Below are positions 43,429 through 54,700 of a stretch of DNA of 64,000 nucleotides, in pieces (position 1 is the stretch's first letter; each line of letters opens with the position of its first letter). The notes beneath the pieces were generated by a model that saw only the letters and a program-made list of their open reading frames with translations, was not told the DNA's origin and ran no database searches. The position numbers were made by a program, and so were the translations under genes. The stretch is from Theristus sp. LFF4_11 (taxonomy: Eukaryota > Nematoda > Chromadorea > Monhysterida > Xyalidae), in contig JASANC010001325.1 of the NCBI GenBank assembly GCA_030248135.1, positions 1-64,000 on the forward strand. The letters are read 5' to 3'.

Positions 43429-46400
43429 ATGGCCGAAAACGAAGCCAGTTGTCACATTCACGCAGACCCAGTGCGAATAGACGTCGCAGCAAACGGCGGC
43501 GCACAACCAATGAGACTGAAACGAAAGAAAGGCGTTGAGTTGAAGCGCAATGGAATGGTGGCAACGTTCATCAAGGAGTCACAGCTGCATGGACTCAGTG
43601 AGTTCGGCGACACGTACATCGAGAAGCAGAGCCGCAGAGAGGGCTTCATGTGGCTGGTGGTGTTTCTCATCGCGTTGACAGGTTCGTTTCGTCGAATTTT
43701 GCGTTGAAAAACGTCGGTGTTTTGTTTTTGTTTTGTTTGTTGATTCGCTCGTTTGTGCGCTGGTATGTTTGGTGTGCTAATCGGTCGGTTGTTAGTGTTG
43801 TTGGACTTGTATACTTGCAACTTGTTTTGTTTCATGTAAGCTCATTCATCAGCGAAAAAATTGCATGTCGAAAGTCCACCATTAACGCTGATTGAACAAA
43901 AGCGAAGCGTTGTTCAGGTTTCTTGTAGCTGTTGAAAATAAAATCTGGGTAACTTTCATTTACGCTTTCTGGTCCCGTTCCCCGATTTTTTTTTGAAAAT
44001 TTTCTACACTTTTTTTTATTAATTGATCTCGTTTCAAATGCATTGTGGGTCAAAAAAAAAATTGGTTTTCTTTCCAGGTTTGATCTATTTCATTTGGACG
44101 GCGACCGCCGACTTCCTCAGCAACCCGATCGTGACGTCGAGCAAAGTGCGCGTCGAGCCGGACGGCATTCGCTTTCCGGCTATCTATCTGTGCCCGAGTA
44201 ATCCGACGCAGAATTTTCGCTCCGTTCGACTGACGATCAATCGAACCTGGCTGAGAGAGCAAGCGGATGGACTACTGCGGTACGGCTCAAGCGACGGCGG
44301 GTTTTTAGCGGCGAAAAGAACCGGCAACACAGTACAGTTGCCGCCGATGCCGCCGCCGCCGCTGCCTCCGTTTGCGCCGACGCCCGAGATTGCGGGACGA
44401 ATTCAGTATGAGGTAAATCTTTGGAGGTTTTTTGTATAGACCTGTCATTTTTCACAGAATACAGAGCATACAATATGTATGCGAAAAACGTTCAGTTGGC
44501 AGTAAGATGACCGAGCATTCTGGCTGAATATATTTTCTTGCGGCCTCGATGCCGTTTTGTGAGATGATCTGTTTTCGAGAGATCTGTTATTTTGCGAAAA
44601 GGTGGCAGGTTTACTTTTTACACTTACTGCAGCAGATTGCCTGGTATTGTGAAAGGAAAATAAACGCTGAGTGCGGACGAATAATTAATAAAATTTCTAA
44701 CAGGTTGCTTTAATTGTGGTTCAGCGCAGTTGAATTCGACTTTGAATGCAAACAACACTATCAGAAAAACAGAAACTCTGTCTTTATTTTGTGTTTTTCT
44801 TTCAAAAAAATCTTTTCAGCGTAGCGAGTGCGACGAGTGCTGCGTTGCTTCCGACTGCCGATTCGAAGCAATTCCAATTCCAGTGGCTTCGCCAGACATT
44901 GAAGTGGAGCGTCCACGACGGCAAGCGACGTTTGACGAACTTCTCGAACCGCCCCGTGTTGACTGCGAGAAATGTCGCGCTGACTGTAATCAATGCGTCA
45001 AACCAGTGCAAGGTTGAGTCGTTGTTGTGTGGTTTTGCAAACAAGATTTTGTTCAAAAAATAAGCTTTTTTGGAAAAGGTGCAGGGCAAACGTTGGGTAA
45101 GATGGGTGACTTTTTTACAAAAAAACTGCATTAAACAACAACAAAAAAAGCAAGGAAAACGTTTGAAACCGTTAAATTGAATCGATCGTTGATCGCATTC
45201 ACGGTGGGGGTGTCACATAAACTGTTCATACAGTTGGTGGAGTTCCTTGCTGTTCGCAAAAAAAATGATTACGACTAATGAACTCAACTGTGCGGCACAT
45301 AATAGCCGTTCACGTATTCAAATCAGGCGGTTGTTGATTGGTTCCACTGTTGTTCATTCATCCATGCGTCTTCAAAAACAGTCAACAACATAATGTATTA
45401 TTTGATAAAAGATTTGTGGAGAAGTGTAAAAAGTGAAGAGACATGGGCCTCCGTACTGTTGATACAGTTTTTATCGGAGTGTCCTGGTTTTTTTGGAAAA
45501 TAAAAACAATAATGAAAACTAAATATGTTCACACATTTGTTCAGTGTGTCCACGTATTCCGAACAAGCAACCAACGGACGATTCGCCTCTCAGTATCACG
45601 TTCAGTGGCAACGGCACGGACATGAATGGATTCCTCATGAGTTCCATGGACAACACGGTCACATTGAGCTGCAATAAGCCGGGATACGTTCTCACGTTGA
45701 CTTCATTGCATGATTATGAGAACCTGGACGACCCGTTAGAGCCGCCGCTGATTACCTTCAAATGCGCCAATGATTACCGCAATAATTATCAACTGTTCGG
45801 TCATTGGCAGAATCCCGACCAAGACAGCGTAATCAAGGGGCTGAACTTAGGACCGAATCAATTCGACGATTTCAACGCGGTGCAGTGTGTGAAAGGTTCG
45901 CTAAAGTTTATAAAAAAACTTTCGGTGAAACACCGTAGTAATGTAGCGATTCCATTTCAATGAGTTTTTCAAATCAATTTCCGTCACGCTGATATTCTAT
46001 AGCTTTTTTTAAACTCCGACCAAACCTGAAACTGAATTTTCAGTCTGGTCGCCTGAATCAGCCGAGGCCTACTTCATGCAGGTTGGTCTGCCAGCGCCGG
46101 AATTCGTGAAAGAATGCGCATTCGGCAATTCGTTCATCGACTGCGCTCGAATCGTCGAGGAAGTGTTTGATGGAAATTACGGCAAATGTTTCTACGTCAA
46201 TCCCGGCCCGGAGCAGAAGCAGCAACTGGCTGGCAATGTTGGCCTGCAGTTGGTGCTCAGCATGAAAGTGAACCAAGATCGTTTCGGTGACTTGGAAGAT
46301 CCGAACAATCCGAGGGTTCCGCTGAGGGTAAGTCGAGTTCATTGATGATTGAAAAAAAAAGACTAGCAAAGTCACGATGCTGAAAAAACCCAACAACATT

Positions 46401-49400
46401 GATCAACCTATTTCTTATCGCAGTGACAGCTTTGATCAACCAATTTCTGTCTCTATATCAAGTGGTTCACTTTTATTCAAACTGATTTCCAAACCAATAG
46501 TGAAAAGAAACAAAAAAAAACCGAGAAGACAATCAAGAACGGGGCTCCACCCTCCAACGACAGCAATAATTACGAACGTTTGTCACATCTCCACTTTTGA
46601 TTCAGAAATTCCAAAACCAAAAAAAACCACTCCTGTTTCAGGCGCCATTCGACGCGGTACACTTCAGCGTGCAGGACCCGGCACGTCGTGAACTGAGCAA
46701 CGAACGCACGACACTGCTGAGGCCGGCCAGCTACACCAAGGCACTACTGCAGCCGACGCACTTCCGGCTGCTGCATCACGAGCGACCGCTGCCCGGCAGT
46801 CTCGCTGGGCAGAGGCGATGCAGCACGCACGACGAGGGACACACGTTCAAGGTTCAAATTATGGATTGTAATCAAAAGGTTTTCTTTGGCATTTGTTCGA
46901 TTCCATCCTCAAGAATCGGTATTTTGGATTGTCATGCTTTTGAGTCCGCTTTTTATATAAGAACACCATGGAGCGCTCGCTCGCGATTCCTTTGGTTTCA
47001 TTTTTACCAGATACTTTTCGTCTGCACTTCAGACCATTTTTTTCACACATTGAAACCAATTTTAAGCTATATCTAACCTCCCAGCGACAGCCAAAATCAA
47101 CCGATGCACTACGGTCTTATTTGGTGGACAAATCAATCAAACAGACAAAAACTCTGTTACGATCAGTGCCTGTTTGTTTTGTCAAGGTCTTCAACGAGAC
47201 ATTGGTGCCATACTCTGTGTCCAGTTGCCAGCTGGACTGTCAGTTTCAATCGGCGATCGAGGCCTGTGGTTGTATGAGACCCGTCGCTAAGCGGTTGATC
47301 CGGACAGACGTTTCGGTGAGTCTTCTGTTCACGGTTACGGTTAAGGTAGTTCGGTTACCGCAAAACCACAATAATTGATGGTCAACATCATCACCGACCC
47401 AACATTTTCCAATAGAAAGCATAAAGATTAACCATGCAGTCAAGTTCACTTATAGTTATGGGACTGAAGAGCCCTCTTCCACGTCAATGTTCCCACAATG
47501 TCCGGTTCATTAAACGGGTTGTATGAGCGGCATTGTGAAATACTTTTGACTAGCCAATTGACCCGAGCGTATGTGGCTTAATCAATGCCAAGCCTTTTTG
47601 GTGAAGTGGCATTGAATTAAAAAGAAAAAACAGTAACGTTTACTGAATAACCAATCTGAAGAAAATTTACCTTGTGCTGCCGTGAAGCCGCCTACAATAC
47701 AATATTTTTTAATGTGTTCAAATAAAAAAATGCGAAGATTATGATTTTGCTATTTTCACCCGTTCACCATAACCTAAGGCAAGCCTTTTTGTAAGTGAAG
47801 TAAAATTAAGTAAAAAATATAAAAACTAACGTTTTTTTTCAATTACCCGTTCTAAAAAGCTAATGCTCTTTTACCCGTTTACCTAAGCCAAGCCTTTTTG
47901 TGAAGTGAAAATGCGAAGTTTATGATTTTGCTATTTTCACCCGCTCACCCTAACCTAAGTCAAACTTTTTTGAAAGTTAAGTAAGATTGAATAAAAAATA
48001 TAAAAATTACAAATATTGTAACGTTTTTTCGATTACCCGTTTTAAAAAGCTAATGCTTCTTTTACCCAGTTACCCTAACATAAGCCAAGCCTTTTTTGTA
48101 GAGTGAAAATAAATAGAAGAAACAAAAAAGTGACGTTTTTAATTTCGTTTTGCAGTCAGTGCTTCTTTTTACCCGTTTACCCCAACTTAACCCAAGCCTT
48201 TTGCATGTATTAATAAATAAAAAATGCGAAGTTTATGATTTTGTCATTTTTACCCGTTTACTAACCGAAGGCAAGCTTTTTGTAAGTGAAGTAAAATTGA
48301 ATAAAAAATATTAAAACAAACGTTTTTTCATTTACCCGTTTTAAAAAGCTAATGCTTTTTTACCCGTTTACCTAAGCCAAGCCTTTTTTGTAAAGTGAAA
48401 ATGCGAAGTTTATGATTTTGCTATTTTTCCACGTTCACCCTAACCTAAGTCAAGCCTTTTTGTATGTGAAGTAAGACTGACAAAAACATAAAAAACAACG
48501 TTCTTTTCAATTACCCGTTTTAAAAAGCTAATGTTTACCCGTTTACTGTAAAGTGAAAATGCGAAGTTTATGATTTTGCTATTTTTCCACGTTCACCCTA
48601 ACCTAAGTCAAGCCTTTTTGTATGTGAAGTAAGATTGAAAAAACATAAAAAAACAACGTTCTTTTCAATTACCCGTTTTAAAAAGCTAATGTTTACCCGT
48701 TTACCCGCCAAGCCTTTTCTGCAAAGTGAAAATGCGAAGTTTATGACTTTGCTATTTTTACCCGTTCACCCTAACCTAAGTCAAGCCATTTTGTAAATTA
48801 AGTAAGATTGAATAAAAATATAAAAAATAACGTTTTTTCATTAAAAAATACCCGTTTTAAAAAGCTAATGCTTCTTTTACCTGGTTACCCTAACATAAGC
48901 CAAGCCTTTTTCTAAAGTGAAAATGAAAAGAAGAAACAAAAAAGTGACGTTTATATTTTCGTTTTGCAGTCATTGCTTCTTTTACACCCGTTTACCCCAA
49001 CATGACCCAAACATTTTGCAAAGTGAAAATGAATGGTAAATACCATTTCGACCCAATTAAAAAACTAACTTTTTTCAGAGACGGTTTTGTTGCATCTTTC
49101 GCAGTCGGTCGTCAAGTTTCGAGCAGCAACAATTTCCAGTTGCCCATCGTGCGTTACGTTGAAATTATCGCTCATAACCATGGAGTATCAATTTGAAAAT
49201 GAAACATGGAGTATCAGTTTCAATGAAATTTACTTGTTTTGAATCCAAAGTGCAACTTGCAATGCCGATGTCGATGCGCGTTTTACAACCCGATTTTTAA
49301 AAAGAAAAAAGTTCAAACTTTTTTCAAAGACGGTTTTGTTACATCTTTCCCAGTCGATCATCAGGTTTTGATCAGCCACGCTTCCATTTGCCTATGCTGC

Positions 49401-50872
49401 GCTGAACTGTCTCTGTTGACCAAAGAGTATCATGATGACTTCAGCTATATGAAGAGAGACGTTTTGAAAAAACAATCTCAACTGGCATTAATAAAAATAG
49501 GTTAAGGAAATTGAGATGAAGTTTTCTTAAATAGCAAAAATGAGCGCCAATTCAAATTTCATGAAAATGGCAGGGACAGACAGACAGACAAATTGCATTT
49601 TTAGTATAATAGATAGATAGATAGATAGATAGATAGAATAGATGGTGGACAAAGCTGAATTTTTAACACAAGAGGCGTTAATTTCTTGAAGCCCACGGAA
49701 AACACCATCCGCTGTTCGTTCAGACTCAACCATGCACCCCGTCGCAAGCTCGCTCGTGCGTTCACAAGACCATCGACCAATCGACGTTGTCCTGCATGCG
49801 CGAATGCCTGCCCCCGTGCGACTACTGGCAGTGGACGCCCGAAATTTCCAGCACCGATTTTCCGTCTCGTGGCTTTCAGTCATTGTATTCGAGTGTGGTC
49901 GATCAAATCAACAGTTGGTGTAGTTTTTGTTTCTTCTCATGTACAGTCCATCTGGAAAATATATGCAACATGACGTAATCACCAACCAATCAGCGCTGAG
50001 AATTGCTCATGACTAATCAATCAGCGCTGAGAATTGCTATGACCAACCAATCAGCTAGTTGCATATATTAGCGAGATAGACTGTAATTTTGATTCCACAT
50101 GTATGGGCTGCAGCGTCACTAAATACTGTGTCATGAATGCCGCTTAAAAAGTCGAATGTCTAAAGAAATGACGTCATGACGACCGCAGATTCAAACGAAC
50201 ACACTTTACAATTGCAGACCCTCAGCTTCGCGAGCAATACAAACAGTATATGCAGGCACGTGATGACCAAGACATCATCATGATCGACATCTTCTATCCG
50301 TCGTTGGTGTTCACGGAGATTCAAGAGTTCAGTCAGTTTCGCAACTTATATTCATGCAATCAAAACAGTAGTAGCTGATATTGAAGTTGGTCTGCAATTA
50401 CAGTTTAACTCTAAAGCATAATATCCAACTACAGTGTAGCTGACTGCCTGATACATGCATTCTGTCACATCCAATCACATAAACAGCCAATCAGCTAGTT
50501 GGATATGTTGTAGAGTTACTAGACTGTAGATACGAATCCACAACAAGCGCAAAACCACAACGACAACAATGATACGAGCCCAAGATGTGTTTTTCCGTGC
50601 AAGCCGTCAAGGAACGTAGCGAGTCTATTCGGTTTCAGGAGTACCAAATGACGTTCTCGAATTTCGTTGGCATCATCGGCGGTCTGTTCGGCCTGTGGCT
50701 TGGTTCCAGTCTCGTCAGTCTGTTCAAGACGTTCTATGAACCAATGAAACTGTGTTTCGCAAAGTGTCGAAAGAAATGCAGTCGCCGTAGGGTGATAACA
50801 ACAACGGGGGACACGAAAGGGCCAATCAATGTGACAAATGAGAATTCAAACGCGGTTTCTTCATCGTTTTGA
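43429..50872 (+). CDS. DEG/ENaC-family sodium channel subunit, tandem copy 1
   Basis: Ten exons: 43429-43681, 44078-44412, 44820-45012, 45545-45895, 46044-46327, 46642-46851, 47187-47315, 49724-49913, 50218-50331, 50604-50872; the model gives 775 aa. It should be a trimeric, amiloride-type cation channel subunit in the plasma membrane. Visible landmarks: the N-terminal HG gating motif (54-55, in QLHGLSEFGDTYIEK); TM1 (about 72-96); post-TM1 FPAIYLCPSNPTQNF; a long Cys-rich extracellular domain with CAFGNSFIDC, YGKCFYVN, PYSVSSCQLDCQ and CMRECLPPCDYW; pre-TM2 IDIFYPSL; TM2 IIGGLFGLWLGSSLVSLF with the G-S-S selectivity filter (720-722). The exon 9 donor (a|gtcagt) and exon 10 acceptor (gcaag|cc) are my weakest calls. 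An alternative acceptor at cag|gag (exon starting 50634) would drop about 12 residues. Exon 2 ends in a Pro-rich stretch absent from copy 2. Confidence 0.9.
47548..49642. repeat. Transposon-derived repeat (GACTAGCCAATTGACCCG family), copy 2, internally amplified, with (GATA)n tail
   Basis: It starts like copy 1 at 36922 and ends with gacagacagacaaattgcat, tttagtataat and a (gata)n run (about 49606-49642). Between them, blocks of aaaatgcgaagtttatgatt, a ttttacccgtttaccctaac-type stretch and aagccaagcctttttg repeat irregularly near 47728, 47908, 48228, 48407, 48558 and 48728 (spacing about 150-320). The array fills intron 7 of DEG/ENaC copy 1. Confidence 0.8.
49941..50092. mobile_element. Hairpin MITE with CCAATCAG arms
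   Basis: Inverted ends tacagtccatctggaaaata / agcgagatagactgta, with atatgcaac on each arm and three copies of a caatcagc motif inside. TA sits at both ends (gTAcagtc and gactgTA). Intron 8 of DEG/ENaC copy 1. Confidence 0.65.
50395..50535. mobile_element. Hairpin MITE with CCAATCAG arms
   Basis: Inverted ends tacagtttaactctaaagca / gtagagttactagactgta, with atatccaact and its complement on the arms, and a ccaatcagctagttgg block as in 49941-50092. Intron 9 of DEG/ENaC copy 1. Confidence 0.6.
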
Positions 50873-51767
50873 TCTCGATATAACGGTGTTTGATGACAGA
50901 GATTATGTTTTTAAGAATTAAAGAAATTTCGTCACGATTTTTAGTCTTCTATGCCTTGACACTTCTTGCCGATTATTTATCATACATGCTCTGCTCTGAC
51001 TTATTTATGATATTCAAAATATGAGTTGTGTGACAAGTGAAAATTCTAGTCATTACTTTTTGAACCTGGAAATAGTGTACCACAGACATTTATTTAAAAA
51101 AAAAACAAAAAAGTATCGGCCACGATGAGAAACGAGGATAACTTCGCGTTCCGTCATGCCCTCTCATCACCAGTTTTTTTGTCGCTAAACTGTAAATGCT
51201 AGTTTCACCCATATGCATGTGCCACCAAAACAATTTCATTTCGGTTCTACTAATGCGCTTTTCAAAGTAACTTGCGACGCAGCGTTTAAAAACAGCGTTT
51301 TTGTGAATGAAACAGTCCGAACATAGCGAGGCGAACTGCGTTATAATTTGCAAAAGCGCCGTTCCACACGGCACACAAAAAAAACGGGCGCGCAGTTTTA
51401 GAACGACCGTGATCCTAAATCATTTTCCGTACTTTTACCGGTTTGTTTCCCGACTATATGAACGCAGAAGTAAAAATGAAAAAAAACTGGACACATAACC
51501 TGCTATTTTTGAAACGGAACATGTTATCGGCTCGAAAAATCAACGTATTTTCCCCCCATTTTGTCGGTTGCATTACGTGCACGTAGAATAAGGAGCCTTC
51601 ACATTCGTATTTTTAACGTTGTCAATGACACCCGTTTAAAAAATGAAACACATTCAGGACAGATTCAACAAAAAATAAAATAAACTATTAGAAAACTTAG
51701 CACAAATTACAGTAATAACTCCATATCTACTGAAAACTACGTCAGCTTTAATTAACTATTCACAATA
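50873..51767. other. Spacer between the two DEG/ENaC genes
   Basis: It contains the 3' UTR of copy 1 and the promoter of copy 2 (start codon at 51768). No repeat or further exon was recognised. Confidence 0.4.
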
Positions 51768-54700
51768 ATGGAAACCTGCATTGACATGGACGTGGAGACA
51801 GGTGCAAAGGCGCTGAGAAAGACGAAACGACCGCTCGAGCTGAGGAAAAGTGGAGCGGTAGCAACGTTGATCAAGGAAACGCACATGCATGGACTGAGTG
51901 AATTCGGCGACACGTACATCGAGAAACAAAGCAAGAGGGAGGGCTTCATGTGGCTGGTGGTGTTTCTCATTGCGTTGACAGGTTCGTTTTGTCGAATTTT
52001 GCGTTGAAAGCGCCGGTGTTTTTTGTTTTGTTTTGTTTGTTCATTTATTTCTGTTTCTTGGGGAGGTATTTGTTTATTGCTGTTTTACTGATTTGATTTT
52101 TTGATATATTTTGTTGATTAATTGATTCTGCGCTCATTTATTTTCAAGGTAAATTGTTCACTCACAAATTTGTTCTTTTGTTAGGATATGCGCTCGTTCT
52201 TCTTCTTCTTTGTTCGTTGATCTGTATTTACTAAAATGTGGAATCATTTTTCAAGATTTTTTACGTGCTGAAATACAACTGTGGCGGAAAATTTTCCTGA
52301 ACTTTTCACACAATCTCAATAATCAACCCTACGGTTACCAATTACCACCAAATCAAATCTCATTCCCAATCGTACAGGCCTGATCTACTTTGCGTATCAA
52401 GCGACGAGCGACTTCCTCGAGAACCCGATCGTCACGTCCCATAACGTCCGTGTCGTTCCAGACGGCATCGTGTTTCCGGCCGTCTACCTGTGCCCGAGCA
52501 ATCCGACCTACAACTTTCGCTCCGTACGACTGACGCTCAATCGAACCTGGCTGAAAGAGCAAGCGGACGGATTACTGCGGTACGGAGCGAACAGCGATGA
52601 GGAAGCGGGCTTTTTGGCCGACAAACGTACCGGCAACACGGTTCAATTGACTGAAGTTCACGCAGAGGCGGAATTCTACGGAGACGCGTTCGTTGATGAC
52701 GCGTGCGTGCGGTGTTGCGAGCTGGATGGTTGCGGCACGCATGAGTCGGACTTGGCGTCACCGGCGCCAGATTCGCGACCCAACGCTCATGATTTCGACT
52801 CAGATGAGACGTTATTGCGAAAACGTCGCCGTTCCACCAAAGAACTACCGGAGAATGAGACACTTGTTCGACCTGCTGGCAGTTTTCCGGTTCTGGAGAT
52901 TGTCGACGTCTGTGAGCAATGCCGATCCGACTGCAATCAATGTGTCCGACCAGTGCAAAGTGAGAATAATGCTCTATTTTTGTGCAATTACAAATCAATT
53001 TGGTTGTCGCATTTTTAGTACCAATTCAGTGTGTTGGTAAAATGACAATAGTAAGTGTGTCTCACGAAGCAGTCAAAATTTCTGGCTGAATATCAAGCTG
53101 TTTCAAACTTTGACTTGTTATTCCTTAGTGGATAAACTTGTCTTTTCTGTCGCACTTGTTCATGAGCGGACTAAATCTCTTCACTATACGGTTCACTCAA
53201 CCTGCCCAGGATGCCCACGAATCCGAAACCATCTACCAAACGACCAATCACCACTGAGTATAACTTTCTCGGACAACACCGGCAACAACAGCAACAACAC
53301 CACAACCAGTGCAATCAACAGCACTGTAACGTTGCGCTGCACACAAGACGGCCACGTCCTGGTGTTGCCCACACTGCCGGATTACGAGAACCTGGACGAT
53401 CCTTTGGAGCCGCCCGAAATAACGTTCAAATGTTCGGAAAGTGATTTACGATACAATCATTATGGACGGTGGACTTCGGTGGATAACGATAAAATCGAAC
53501 AGCTCAGAAGCGGACCGAAACAGTACGACGATTTTGCCGTAGCAAAATGTGAAAAGGGTAAAGGGACATTCATGTTTTAACACAGCTACGCGTCACTAAA
53601 TACTGCTTCATGAATGCGCCGTAAGAGAAGAGTCGATGATGAAATGAACATGTGAAAAAACACGTGCAGCGAGGACACTGTACCCGCTCTATCCAACGTT
53701 TTTGGGCAAAATGTGGAAAAATAAGCGAAAGTTTAACAAGATGACATCAGAGGCGAATATGTTTGACAAAAGTTTTTTTCCAGTGCTTTCCATACTGCAC
53801 TATTCCAGTCTGGTCACCTGAATCAGCCGAGGCCTACTACATGCGAGTCGGCTATCCAACGCAGGAATTCGTGAAAGAATGCGCATTCGGCAATTCGTTC
53901 ATCGACTGCAGTCGAATCGTCGAGGAAGTGTTTGATGGAAACTACGGCAAATGTTTCTACGTCAATCCCGGCCCGGAGCAGAAACAGCAACTGGCTGGCA
54001 ATGTTGGCCTGCAGTTGGTGCTCAGCATGAAGGTGCACAAGGAACGCTTCGGTGACCTGAATGATCCGCATAACCCCCGAGCGCCGCTGAGAGTGCGTAT
54101 AACTTTCAACTGTTTTTCAGCACACTACAGTTGAACACTAAATTATAGGGAGTCAGCTGATTGGTTGGAATTACGGTATGCATGCTTTCGGTGCAAACCA
54201 AACTTCGCCCCCACAGCAATGCCTGCACATAAAGCATGCATACCGTTATCCTAACCAATCAGCCGATTCCTATAACTTAGAGTTTGACTGCAGTTGAATC
54301 AAGTTTTCCCCATTGGGATTTCACTTCTTGAACATTGGCATTATTAACATAAACTTGTCAAAACGACAGACGCCAGCAAATGATGACGACAACTTCCAGA
54401 AATTGATTTTCAGTAGTTTTTGTGCTGGAATTCCTGTTTCAGGCGCCATTCGACGCGGTACACTTCAGCGTGCAGGACCCGGCACGTCGTGAACTGAGCA
54501 ACGAACGCACGACACTGCTGAGGCCGGGCAGCTACACCAAGGCACTACTGCAGCCGACGCACTTCCAGCTATTGCATCACGAGCGACCGCTGCCCGGCAG
54601 TCTCGCTGGGCAGAGGCGATGCAGCACGCACGACGAGGGACACACGTTCAAGGTTCGTGCGTGCGTTAAAACGTCTTTAGGGTTGCAGATATAGAAAAGG

